Below are positions 9,041 through 21,300 of a stretch of DNA of 64,000 nucleotides, piece after piece. The stretch spans positions 5,068,001 to 5,132,000 of the forward strand of contig NZ_JAPNJW010000001.1 of assembly GCF_026626745.1 (NCBI RefSeq). Reading direction: 5' to 3'. The DNA comes from Nannocystis sp. RBIL2. GTDB taxonomy: Bacteria > Myxococcota_A > Polyangia > Nannocystales > Nannocystaceae. The notes beneath the pieces were generated by a model, which did not search any database, had not been told where the DNA came from, and saw only the letters and a program-made list of their open reading frames with translations. The position numbers were made by a program, and so were the translations under genes. Within the stretch, counting starts at the first letter, position 1, and each line of letters opens with the position of its first letter.

Positions 9041-9050
9041 GAGCGCCATC

Positions 9051-9455
9051 TCAGAGCTCGCGGCGGGCCCCGAGCGCGCCGCCGAGCCGCCCGGGGATCA
9101 GGCACGCGAACGGGGCGGCGAGCACGAGCCACATCGGGTGGGGGATCACCCACAGGTTCATCGCGCTGGCGACGAGGAGCACGAGGCCGACGATCACCCC
9201 GAAGCGCTGCGGGCGGCGGCCGCTGGCGACCAGCGCGGCCACGGCACCGCCGCAGAAGGCGCCGGTGGCCCAGGCGATCGGCACGAACGCGAGGGCGAGG
9301 AACGGCGCCTGCTCGATGTAATCGCGGATGGCCTCCGGGTCATCCACCCGGAGCTCGCTCGGCGGCGGAAAGATGGCGTGGCCGATGAGCTCGACGACCA
9401 TGATCGCGAACACGGCGACCGCGACGCCGAGGACCACTGCGAACAGGTTGCGCAT
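9051..9455 (-). CDS. Small integral membrane protein
   Basis: 134 residues starting MRNLFAVVLGVAVAVF. Four hydrophobic segments are visible: LFAVVLGVAVAVFAIMVVEL, APFLALAFVPIAWATGAFC with GGAVAALVAS, FGVIVGLVLLVASAMNLW, and MWLVLAAPFACLIPG. The short loop with PSELRVDDPEAIRDYIEQ lies between the first two. No known motif. Its start is about 800 bases upstream of nothing related on the minus strand, and secA begins far downstream of it in the opposite sense of reading order, so no operon is inferred. Confidence 0.75.
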   Translation of the reverse strand: MRNLFAVVLGVAVAVFAIMVVELIGHAIFPPPSELRVDDPEAIRDYIEQAPFLALAFVPIAWATGAFCGGAVAALVASGRRPQRFGVIVGLVLLVASAMNLWVIPHPMWLVLAAPFACLIPGRLGGALGARREL

Positions 9456-9533
9456 GGCCGGGAAGGTACTCCCCGACCTCCGCAGCGGCAACGGCCGTCA
9501 CGGAGCGCCGGGGACGAACTCGGCTTCGACCGC

Positions 9534-12635
<3,102 letters not shown>

Positions 12636-12743
12636 GGCGGGCCGTGCGCGGGCAAAGGGTACGGGCGAGGCGCGCCCGTGTCCACGCGGCATGATCGCAG
12701 AAGAAAGGCGATAACTGACACGCCCGCTGGTACTGTCGCGCCC

Positions 12744-13679
12744 GTGAAGGCCGCTCTCGTGCGCCCGCCCTCGTCTGGCCCCAGCGGCCGCGTCGTCGTC
12801 GTGGCCCCGTCCGGCCCCGTCCCCGAGGCCAGGCTCGCCGAGGGCCTCGCGGCCCTGCGCGACTTGCAGATCGGTGAGATCTCGCTCGCGGCCAACCTGG
12901 GCGTAAAGACCGGCTATTTCGCCGGCGAGGACGCCGTCCGCCTGGCCGCGCTGCAGGCGGCGCTCGACGACCCCGAGGTGACGGCGATCGTGTGCGCGCG
13001 CGGCGGCTACGGCCTGACCCGCCTGCTCCCGCACCTGCGCGCGGAGCGATTTTCGGCCGCGCCCAAGCTGCTGGTCGGCTTCTCCGACGCGACCGCGCTG
13101 CTGTGCTGGGCCCTCGGCGCCGGGGTGTGCAGCGTCCACGGGCCGGTGGTGACGCAGCTGTCCGCCCTGCCGCAGGCCGACGCCCAGCGCCTGGCGACGC
13201 TGATGCGCGGCGAGCTCCCCGCCCCCCTGTCCGGCGACGAAGGGGTCGGCGAGGCCCGCGTGGCCGGTCCGCTCGTGCCAGCCAACCTCGAGGTGCTGCG
13301 CTCGCTGGTCGGCACGCCGTGGCTGCCCGACCTGGCCGGCACGATCGTGGCGCTCGAGGAGATCGGCGAGCGGCCCTACCGCCTCGACCGCGCGCTGACG
13401 CAGCTCATCACCAGCGGCGCGTTCGCCGGGGTGCGCGGGTTCGCGATCGGTCAGCTGTACGCGTGCGACGAGCCGCCCGCGGGCAACCCCGACAGTCCCG
13501 ACGCGCGCACGGTGGTGCGCGAGCGCCTGCAGTCGCTCGGGGTACCGCTGGTGCTCGGCTTGCCCTTCGGCCACCTGCCGCACGAACACGCGGCCCTGCC
13601 CTGCGGCTCCCGCGTCGAGCTCGACCCCCGCCGGGCGACGCTGTCGCTGCTCGAGCCGGTGGCGGTGCGCCCGGGGTGA
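12744..13679 (+). CDS. S66 family LD-carboxypeptidase
   Basis: 311 residues from GTG 12744. S66 enzymes (LdcA, MccF) remove the terminal D-Ala from murein tetrapeptides during recycling, or cleave related amide bonds. The nucleophile is S114 in VGFSDATAL; ARGGYGLTRLLPHL precedes it as in the family. The Glu/His partners are visible in LEEIGERPYRLDRAL and GHLPHEHAALPCG. There is no signal peptide, so a cytoplasmic recycling role fits. It shares a 108-base divergent promoter region with secA. Confidence 0.9.
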   Translation: MKAALVRPPSSGPSGRVVVVAPSGPVPEARLAEGLAALRDLQIGEISLAANLGVKTGYFAGEDAVRLAALQAALDDPEVTAIVCARGGYGLTRLLPHLRAERFSAAPKLLVGFSDATALLCWALGAGVCSVHGPVVTQLSALPQADAQRLATLMRGELPAPLSGDEGVGEARVAGPLVPANLEVLRSLVGTPWLPDLAGTIVALEEIGERPYRLDRALTQLITSGAFAGVRGFAIGQLYACDEPPAGNPDSPDARTVVRERLQSLGVPLVLGLPFGHLPHEHAALPCGSRVELDPRRATLSLLEPVAVRPG

Positions 13680-13756
13680 AGGCGGCGGCGACGGGCTGAG
13701 GCAGCGAGCAACTTGGTCTTGCACACTCGCCCTCGGACTGGGCAGGCCTCGCACGC

Positions 13757-13932
13757 GGTCGAGCTCGCGTCCCTGCGAGTCACCGCCCGAGCAGGATGTC
13801 GAGCGCGGCCGCGGCATCGCGGTCGAGCTCGCCGTTCGAGCGAGTGATCGAGCGCGACCGCGGCGAAGCAGCGTGACGGTCGAGCTCGCATTGGAAAAGA
13901 GGTCACCGGCCGAGCAGGTGATCGAGCGCGGC
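13757..13932. repeat. Degenerate repeats of the 3' end of the adjacent gene
   Basis: GGTCGAGCTCGC occurs at 13757, 13821 and 13878. The segment around 13779-13811 resembles 13906-13932, which is the end of the SecD-like gene (CACCGSCCGAGCAGG core). The unit seems to have been copied into the spacer between convergent genes and then decayed. No coding sequence is supported in 13680-13902. Confidence 0.55.
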
Positions 13933-14571
13933 CTGGGCTTCGGCGCGTGTCGCCGCGGCGAGGGGGATCTCGAGCTCGCCGGTCGTCAGCGGCCCTTGCA
14001 GCGTCGGCGCCGTCAACACCTCGTCGTCCTGAATCACCGCGAGTCGGTGGCCGCGATGCTCGGCGGTCAGCGCCGCGAAGCGCTGGCTGTCCTCCGGCGC
14101 CAGGCGCACGCGGATCCGCGGCCGGTTGTCGGGGCCCTCGATCAGGTCGGCGGCCGCCAGCTTGCGCAGCACGAGGCCGCCGGCGCGGACGCAGTGCATG
14201 CGCCAGTAGGTCTGGCCCTGGCCGTCGCGCAGGCGCTCGTAGCCGAACTCCTGGTCGGCCGGCGGGGCGAGCTCGGGGTGGGTGCGGATGTAGTCCTCGA
14301 GGACATGTTTCTCGGGACCTGTCGCGAAGTTCTCCTGAACCGCAGGCCCGCCGTCGACGCCGGCGACCTCGCCCGACTCGACCTCGAGGCCCGACTGCGG
14401 ATCGGCGCGGACGGCCTCGGCGACCCGTTTCAGCGCGCCCTTGGAGTCGTCGACCGGCGTCAGCACCAGCGGCCGCACCAGCTCGACCTCGGTCTTCGCG
14501 GCGCCGGTGCAGCCCGCCGTGACGGCGGCCGGGGCGAGCGCGAGCGCAAGGACGAGCAGCGATCGGAGCAT
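13903..14571 (-). CDS. Lipoprotein with SecDF P1-head-like domain
   Basis: 222 residues from ATG 14571. The signal MLRSLLVLALALAPAAVTAGC has a lipobox. The C-terminal 60 residues (FAALTAEHRGHRLAVIQDDEVL ... TGELEIPLAAATRAEAQAALDHLLGR) look like the head of the P1 periplasmic domain of SecD. There are no SecD membrane helices, so this is a stand-alone lipid-anchored version rather than a translocase subunit. Such proteins recur in myxobacteria without known function. A palindrome-like element lies in the coding region near 14304-14325, in the loop ATGPEKHVLED. Confidence 0.7.
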   Translation of the reverse strand: MLRSLLVLALALAPAAVTAGCTGAAKTEVELVRPLVLTPVDDSKGALKRVAEAVRADPQSGLEVESGEVAGVDGGPAVQENFATGPEKHVLEDYIRTHPELAPPADQEFGYERLRDGQGQTYWRMHCVRAGGLVLRKLAAADLIEGPDNRPRIRVRLAPEDSQRFAALTAEHRGHRLAVIQDDEVLTAPTLQGPLTTGELEIPLAAATRAEAQAALDHLLGR

Positions 14572-15233
14572 GACCGCAAGATAGCGGGTCCACGGCCGAA
14601 CCGAGGCCGCGGCCGCCCGAAGCGGACGCGAGGCAGGTCGCGGCACGGCGCCGCATACTGCCCGGCCGAACAAAGCTCATCCGTCGCGCGGTTGCGCGCT
14701 GCTCGCCCGCCATGCGCACCACGGCGGAGCCCGCCGGTTCACGCTCGGGCTCGCGGCGACGTTCGCAGGCCGCAGCCGAGCCCGCCGTGAGTGATTTTCG
14801 CCGACCGGCGCCTGCGACGGCGGGGCTCGCCCGCGAGCGAGCGCGACGAGGTTCGCGCGCAACGCCGCCGAAAATTGTTTGCGACCTCCAGCCGGCGCCC
14901 GGGTCCTCGGACAACGGGCCGGGCCAGATGACGCTCGGCCGCGGCCACTTCGACGACCTCGAGCCTGGCGAGTCGATCTGGCGCAGCGCAGTGCGACGTC
15001 ACAGGCCGCGCGAAGGAGGGCGAGACCAGCACCGAGCTGGCCGGCGCTGCTATCGCGACGGCGAGCTCATTGACGGCGCGTGCGGGTGAGCCGTTGCGTG
15101 GGCTCGTGCGAGCTCGCGGTCGGCAGCGGGCAATCGCCGCGCGGCTCGACACTCACGAACCAGCGCTGCGTGATCTGCGACGCATGCATCACCTGCGCGG
15201 CTCGACACTCACGCACCGCGCATGCATCACCGG
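14572..15233. other. Intergenic region of 660 bases with short repeats
   Basis: No open frame here has codon use or sequence like a real gene. GCGCGGCTCGACACTCACG occurs at 15139 and 15195, and CGCATGCATCACC at 15181 and 15219, interleaved. The 12-mer GCATGCATCACC also occurs on the other strand at 35296-35307. Promoters for the minus-strand SecD-like gene should lie at the left edge. Confidence 0.6.
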
Positions 15234-15830
15234 TCACGGGCCCGGGAGCAGGCCGGCGGTGCGGAGCAGTCGGGCCACTGCGAGCAGCGGCAGGCCGATG
15301 ATGCCGGTGAAGTCGCCGCTGTCGATGCGGGCGAACAGCTTGATGCCGGCGTCCTCGATGCGGAAGCTGCCGGCGCAGTCGAGCGGCTGGTAGCGGCGGA
15401 CGTAGGCCGCAGCCTCGTCCTCGCCGTAGGCGCGCATGGTCAAGGTCTGGACGTCGACGGCGGTGTCGCTGGCGCCCGAGGCTGCGTCGAGCAGGACCAC
15501 GCCGGTGACCAGCTGAAAGGTCGCCCCGGACAGGCGCATGAGCTGGGCGATCGCCTGGTCTTCGGTACCTGGCTTATGGAGCAGCTCGGAACCGGGCCCG
15601 ACCGCGACCTGGTCGGCCCCGAGGATCCACGCATCCGAGTTCGCAGATCGCAAACTTTCTGCCTTGCCCAGGGCGAGCCTGAGGGCGAAGCCCGGGGCGC
15701 CGAGTTCGCCGAAGTGCGCGTCTTCGGCTCGCTCGTCGTACGCGGGCGCCGCCGTGAAGAACGGAACATCGAGGCGTTGCAGGAGTTCGCGCCGGTAGCG
15801 CGAAGTCGACGCTAGAACAAGGTTCCGCAT
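15234..15830 (-). CDS. Maf/YceF family nucleotide pyrophosphatase
   Basis: 198 residues, the usual length. Maf proteins hydrolyse non-canonical or modified nucleoside triphosphates; the YceF branch prefers 7-methyl-GTP. Signature segments are LASTSRYRRELLQRL, the acidic ERAEDA stretch, DAWILGADQVAVGPG and the C-terminal SGDFTGIIGLPLLAVARLL. The SRYR and ADQVA forms suggest the YceF branch, which is an inference from motif shape. It is cytoplasmic. The gene is divergent from a winged-helix gene with 97 bases between the starts. Confidence 0.88.
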   Translation of the reverse strand: MRNLVLASTSRYRRELLQRLDVPFFTAAPAYDERAEDAHFGELGAPGFALRLALGKAESLRSANSDAWILGADQVAVGPGSELLHKPGTEDQAIAQLMRLSGATFQLVTGVVLLDAASGASDTAVDVQTLTMRAYGEDEAAAYVRRYQPLDCAGSFRIEDAGIKLFARIDSGDFTGIIGLPLLAVARLLRTAGLLPGP

Positions 15831-15880
15831 GGGTTTCAGGAATCTCTCATGACAAAACGGGCGGGGCCGGCGCGAGCGAG

Positions 15881-15909
15881 TTGACCGAAGGTGATGATTT
15901 CTTCATATT
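15881..15909 (+). promoter_or_regulatory. Candidate sigma-70-type promoter for the winged-helix gene
   Basis: TTGACC at 15881 and CATATT at 15904 are separated by 17 bases, matching housekeeping consensus at 5/6 and 4/6. The start codon GTG at 15928 would leave a very short leader. The region is clearly lower in GC than its surroundings. Confidence 0.4.
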
Positions 15910-15927
15910 CGAGACCGGAGACTCATT

Positions 15928-16260
15928 GTGCCCGATAGGCCCTCGGAGTGGACGTTTCTGACCAATCACGCGCACGTGCTCTTCTGCGTGGCGCAGGACC
16001 CGGAGATCCGTCTGCGCGACGTCGCAGAGGCAGTCGGCATCACGGAACGAGCGGTCCAGCGGATCGTCACCGAACTCGAAGAGTCGGGATACATCACCCG
16101 CCACCGAAGCGGACGTCGCAACTTGTACGTCGTGCACAAGGACCTGCCGCTGCGCCACCGCATCGAGGCGCACCGTCAGGTCAGTGACCTGATCGGGCTC
16201 ATCGTCCCGGAGGTCACTTCCCGCGCTTCTTCTTCTTCTTCGCCGCCGGCTTCTTCTTGA
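15928..16260 (+). CDS. Winged helix-turn-helix transcriptional regulator (MarR-like)
   Basis: 110 residues from GTG 15928. The sequence has an HTH (IRLRDVAEAVGITERAVQRIVTELEESGYI) followed by a wing (RHRSGRRNLYVVHKDLPLRH). This resembles small one-domain MarR/ArsR-type regulators found in many myxobacteria and actinomycetes. A DNA-binding role is likely; the target is unknown. Its 3' end overlaps the convergent kinase gene by 47 bases, so the Ser/Pro-rich tail is probably not important. The divergent Maf gene could be a target through the shared spacer. Confidence 0.8.
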   Translation: MPDRPSEWTFLTNHAHVLFCVAQDPEIRLRDVAEAVGITERAVQRIVTELEESGYITRHRSGRRNLYVVHKDLPLRHRIEAHRQVSDLIGLIVPEVTSRASSSSSPPASS

Positions 16261-18166
16261 CCGGCTTGGCCGGGGCGAAGGCCTCGGGAAAGCGCCCGGC
16301 GTAGGCGGTGCGGACGGTGGCCAGGAGCGCCGCCGCCTGGTCGCAGGCCGGATTGGCGGGGGCGCCCGCGGGCGTCACCGGGGCCACGGCCGCCTTGAGC
16401 GCCGGGACGTAGTCGGCCAGCGGCTCGGCCTGAATCGCCTGCAGCGCCGGCAACGCGGCCGCGCACGGGTCGGGCGCCTCGGCGAACTGCTCGAGGTCGC
16501 GGCGGCGGTTGAGGACGACGTCGATCTGGGCGGCGGCGTCGGCCGGGAGGGCGTCGCGGATCTGCCGCCGCTGAGCCCAGGTGGCCCACGACTTGGCGTC
16601 GTTGATGTAGTGGACGAGGATCGGCACGCCGGCGGCGCCGAGGTCGGTCGCCAGGGCGATCGCGGCGTCGGTGTACGGCCGCTTGCGCAGCAGGGCGTCG
16701 ACCTCGTCGATGAAGCCGAGGTCGCGCTCGAGGTCGGGCGACTTCTTCAGCACCTCGCCGTAGCGGCGCACCGCCGACTCGTGCATCGTCGGCCGCCTGG
16801 CCAGCTGCCGGGCGTCGCGCCACACCAGCTGCGCGTGGCCCGGGTAGCGCTCGAGCAAGGCGTCGATCTGGGTCTGCGCCTCGTCGAGCTTTCCCTGCTT
16901 GATCAGGTCGTCGAGGGTCGCCAGCTCGAGCTCGCTGGGACCTGGCGCAGGGGACATGGCTGAAGGGCCAGCTCCGCCGGTGGCCGCCGGCTCGCCCGCC
17001 TTGCCCGGGTCGGCGGGGCTCTCGGCGGCGAGCGGATCGGGCTGGGTCGGCGCGGGCGAACCCTCGCTGAAGAACAGCCAGTAGATGAGCCCCGCGGAGG
17101 CGAGCGCGAGCACGACGCAGCCGGCGATCGCCGCCTTGAACCACGTGCGCCGCGACCAGCGGTCGGTCTGCAGCACCGACTCGACGAAGTCGAGCTGGCG
17201 CGGCCGCAGGGCCTCGGGCAGCGGGCGGGTGGCGGTGTCGGTGGTGACGGAGCCGATGTCGATCAGCGGGTCGGAGGTGTCTCCGCGGCCCTTGTGCGAC
17301 ATGTTGCTGCGGTAGCGCTCGAGCGCGGCGCGGACGGTGCGGGCGTCGGGGAACCGCTGCTCGCGCTGCTTGGCCAGCAGGCGGTAGACGATCGCGGCCA
17401 GCTCCTGCGGCACGTTGTCGGGCAGCTGCGGCGGCTCGGTGCTGACCTGCATGCGGATCAGCGCGATCGCGTCTTCATGGTTGAACGGGAGCCGCCCGGT
17501 CAACATCTGGAACATCAGGATGCCGACGGCGTAGAGGTCGGCGCGCGGGTCGATCTCGACGCCGAGCGCCTGCTCCGGGCTCATGTACTGAGGTGTCCCG
17601 AAGACCATGCCGGCGCGCGTGAGCGGGTCACCGGCGTCACTGCCGACCAGCTTGGCGATGCCGAAGTCGACCAGCTTGAGCAGCTGGTTGCCGTGCGCGT
17701 CGCGGGTGAGGAACACGTTCTGCGGCTTGAGGTCGCGGTGGATCACGCCCTGGCTGTGCGCGTGCTCGAGGCCTCGCAAGATCTGGATCGACCACTCCAC
17801 CACGCGCTTCGGCGCCGTCGGCTCGGTCAGCAGGTCGGCCAGCTCGACGCCCTCGAGCAGCTGCATCACGAGGTAGCGCATGCCGTCCTCGGTGGTGCCG
17901 TAGGCCGACACGTGGATGCAGTTCGGGTGGTCGAGGCGGGCCGCGCTCTGGGCCTCGCGGTCGAACCGTCGCACCAGCTCGGGGTCGCGGTTGAAGTCCG
18001 GGTGCAGGACCTTGATCGCGACGTCCCGCATCATGATGACGTGGCGGCCGCGGAACACCGCGCCCATGCCGCCCTCGCCGATGAGCTGGTCGAGTCGGTA
18101 GGTGCCGTCCAGGACGGTGCCGACCAACGACGCGAGGTCGCGAGGGTTGCCAGCCGCGGCGTTCAT
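16214..18166 (-). CDS. Eukaryotic-like Ser/Thr protein kinase, membrane-anchored, with basic tail
   Basis: 650 residues. The kinase domain (about 20-285) is complete: glycine loop IGEGGMGAVFRG, catalytic lysine K52 in VAIKV, HRDLKPQN at 143-150 with D145, DFG at 167-169, and GTPQYMSPEQ in the activation segment. One membrane segment lies at about 344-366, so the kinase faces the cytoplasm and the remaining 280 residues, rich in helical pairs, lie in the periplasm. The protein ends KKKPAAKKKKKRGK, a histone-like lysine tail. It lies just downstream of the larger kinase gene on the same strand (157-base gap), so the pair may be one signalling unit. Confidence 0.92.
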   Translation of the reverse strand: MNAAAGNPRDLASLVGTVLDGTYRLDQLIGEGGMGAVFRGRHVIMMRDVAIKVLHPDFNRDPELVRRFDREAQSAARLDHPNCIHVSAYGTTEDGMRYLVMQLLEGVELADLLTEPTAPKRVVEWSIQILRGLEHAHSQGVIHRDLKPQNVFLTRDAHGNQLLKLVDFGIAKLVGSDAGDPLTRAGMVFGTPQYMSPEQALGVEIDPRADLYAVGILMFQMLTGRLPFNHEDAIALIRMQVSTEPPQLPDNVPQELAAIVYRLLAKQREQRFPDARTVRAALERYRSNMSHKGRGDTSDPLIDIGSVTTDTATRPLPEALRPRQLDFVESVLQTDRWSRRTWFKAAIAGCVVLALASAGLIYWLFFSEGSPAPTQPDPLAAESPADPGKAGEPAATGGAGPSAMSPAPGPSELELATLDDLIKQGKLDEAQTQIDALLERYPGHAQLVWRDARQLARRPTMHESAVRRYGEVLKKSPDLERDLGFIDEVDALLRKRPYTDAAIALATDLGAAGVPILVHYINDAKSWATWAQRRQIRDALPADAAAQIDVVLNRRRDLEQFAEAPDPCAAALPALQAIQAEPLADYVPALKAAVAPVTPAGAPANPACDQAAALLATVRTAYAGRFPEAFAPAKPVKKKPAAKKKKKRGK

Positions 18167-18322
18167 GTCAGCGCCTGGTCTCGAACGTCGCCGCGTAGTC
18201 TAAGGGTGGGGGTCATGAGGTGGCCTCGAGGGCTCGAGGCAACACGGACATTAATGCAGGCCCGGAGGGCCGGGAAGCGGAAATCAGGCCGGACGCGCGT
18301 GGGGCAGAACACTGTGCCGGCG

Positions 18323-21300
18323 TCAGCGCAGGGGCTTGGTCCGCACGGTGTCCTGGTCGGGGGAGACGGTCTGCGCGTCGGCCTCGTCGGGGGTCTCGAT
18401 GAAGCTCGTGCCGCGGTCGCGCTCGATGCGGCTGAGCGCCTCCTGAGCCCACTGCGCGAGGCTGAGCTCATTGGTCGAGTGGAAATCGGCCAACATCTCT
18501 TCGAGCTCGCGGCGCGCTCTCGGGCTCTGCCCGAGCATGTGCGCGACTTCGGCGTCGAGCAGGCGCAGCTGATGATGGGCGAACTGCTCGTTCTGGATGG
18601 TCTGGATCCCGCGCCGCGCCTCGGCGAGCATCGCGGCGCCCTCCTCCACTTCGCCCATGCGGGCCAGCGTGTAGCCGAGGAAGCCCCGGTTGAGGTGGAG
18701 GTGGTAGGCAAAGCCGTGCAGGCCGGCGAAGCGCAGGGCCTCGCGGAAGCTCTCGGACGCGCCCTCGAAGTCGCCGCTGCGGAGGAGCAGGTCGCCGAGG
18801 TTGTGAAGCGGGTTGATGAGCATGCGCGTGACCCCTGCAGCGCGCAATTGCTCCAGGGCGGCGCGGGTCTCCGGAATCGCTCGTTCGGGTTCGTTGCCGA
18901 GCACCGCGAGGTAGGCGATGCCGGAGATATAGGCCTGGCGCTGCAGCACCGACACGCGCGACGCGAGCGGCTTGGCCTGGTCGTGCAGGCGGCGAGCTTC
19001 GGCCAGCTGTCCGGCGAGCGAGAGGCAGCGCAGGCGGGTGCCCATGACGTGGCAGACGTAGTGATCCTGCGCGTCGGGGAGGTCGAGGATCTCCATCGCC
19101 TCCTTCGAGCAGCGGACCGCGCCGTCGATCTCGCCGGCGCCGAGCAAGATCTCGGCGCGGCGGTTGGCGATCCGCAGCTCGAGGATCCGGTCGCGCGCCT
19201 GCTTGGCCGCGAGCGCGGCATTCTGCAGGCGACCGAGCGCCATCTCGGCGTCGGAGCCGCCGTCGAGGGTGTAGCGGTCGACGAGGCCGAGCCAGAACAC
19301 CGCCTGGGCCCGATGGTCGCCGAGCAGCTCGGCGACGAGGATGCCGGCCTCGTGCTGCGCGGCCTCGCGGCGCGGGTCGTTGAGCGCGCCGGGGGCCCGC
19401 TCGACCAGGTTGAGCTGGGCCCGCAGCAGTCGCGGCAGGCCCTGGACCCGGCCGAACTTGCGCAGGCGAATGATGACCCGCTCGAGCACCTGGGCGGCGA
19501 GGTTCGGCTGACCGGTGGAGAACAGGTCCTCGGCGGCCTTCTCGAGCTCGCTGAGGTACTCGAGGCCGTCGGCGGCGGCGTCGAGCAGGCGGGCGCGCAG
19601 GAACACGAACTGCGGGTCGACCGTGGTCTGCTCGGCGATCCGCTCGGCCAGCTCGAGGCGCGTCTCGGACAGCGAGTCTTCGTAGCGGATGCGCACCGCC
19701 TCGCGCACGCTCGCGTGGGCCAGCACGACCTGTGAGGCGCCGGTGATGGCGCTGCGCAAGATGAGGCCCTCGCCCTCGAGCCGCTCGAGCGTGCGGCGGA
19801 AGCGTTCGCGCCGCAGGTCGGTGAGGTGCGCCAGGCGCTCCTCGTCGATCGGCGCCTCGATCAGGTAGAGGATGCTGGCGACCTCCCAGGCCGACACGCC
19901 GAGCGCGTCGAGGCGGGCCTCGCTGCGCTGGGCCAGCGTCTTGTGCAGCTGCTCGGCGGCGGCCGAGGCGGAGCGCAGGACCCAGGTGTCGTTGTCGCGG
20001 ACGAGGATCGACTCCTCGATCAGGACGCGCAGGGTCTCGCGGAAGCTCAGCGGGTGGCCGCCGGTGAGCTTGTCGAGCATGGTGACGAGCTCGCGCAGCG
20101 CCGGCGCGTCGCCGAGGATGCCCTTGAGGACATCCATCATCTCCTTCTGCGTGAACGGGCGCAGGTTCCACAGCTCGACCAGCTGCTCGCGGCTCAGCGC
20201 GACCAGCTGCGGGCGGAACTTCGGGTGCGGCTCGGTGGTGATGCAGAGCAGCGCGCGGGCCTCGTTGTGGTCGATGGCGCGGGTGAGCTGCTCGACCAGG
20301 ACGCGGGTGGTCTCTGTCCCTCGGGCCAGGTCGCTGAGGTAGAGCACGTAGGGGTGCTCGGCGGCGCAGCGGACCAGGAACTCGGTCAGCTGGGCGGCGG
20401 CGGCCGACTCGTGGCTGCGGTCGCGGGCGGCGCGGATCAGGTCGGGGTACTTGCGGACGGCCTCGCTGCGCTCGCCGAGCGCGGTGGCCAGCTGCAGCAC
20501 GACCGGCGCGAACGGGCCGAGGCCCTCGCCGTCGCCGGTCCAGCACGAGCCCTCGACGAACAGGCCGTCGCCGAGCTGGATCTCCCGCCGCAGCTCGTTG
20601 AGCAGGCGGGTCTTGCCCATGCCCTCCGGCGCCTCGACGATGACGGTGCGGATCACCCGGCTGCCGCGGTTGCGCGCGGAGTCGGGGCGCAGCACGTCGT
20701 GGGCGCGCAGGAGCAGGATGTCGAGGTAGTCGGCGCGGTCGACGAACGGCAGCAGCTCGACGAGGACGCGGGCGAACTCGCGGCGGTCCTGGGCCGACTT
20801 CTGGCGGTCGCGGATGTGGCTCGACTCGCGCCGCAGCAGCTCGAGCACGATGCTGCGGGCGCTCTGCGGCCGCAGCTCGGGGTCAGGCGAGAGCATGCGG
20901 CCGACCAGCTCGGCGACCACCGGGCCGCACTGCTGCAGCAGCGCGCCGGCCAGCTCGGGGCGCCAGTCGATCGCGTTGCGCAGCGCCTCCTTGAAGGTGC
21001 GCGAGGGGAACGGCCGCACGCCGCGGACCGCGGTGTAGATCGTCGCGGCCAGCGAGTAGATGTCGGCGCGGCTGTCGATGACCCCGCCGCGGACCTTCTC
21101 CGGCGCGCTGAAGCCGGGGGTGCCGCGGACCTTGATCAGCTCCTCGTTCTCGTCGAGCTGGTCGAGCGCGAGGTCCTTGAGCTTGCGGTGGTGACGGAAC
21201 AGGCGCGCGAGGCCGAAGTCGATCAGCTTGGCCTGCGGCTGGCCGCCTTCGGATTCGGGCTGGCAGACGATGACGTTGCTCGGCTTGATGTCGCCGTGGA

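Noticed and set aside
14712..15089. Small plus-strand open frame in the 14.6-15.2 kb spacer
   Set aside because: Arg/Ala/Gly-rich with no motif, no ribosome site, and repeats run through it.
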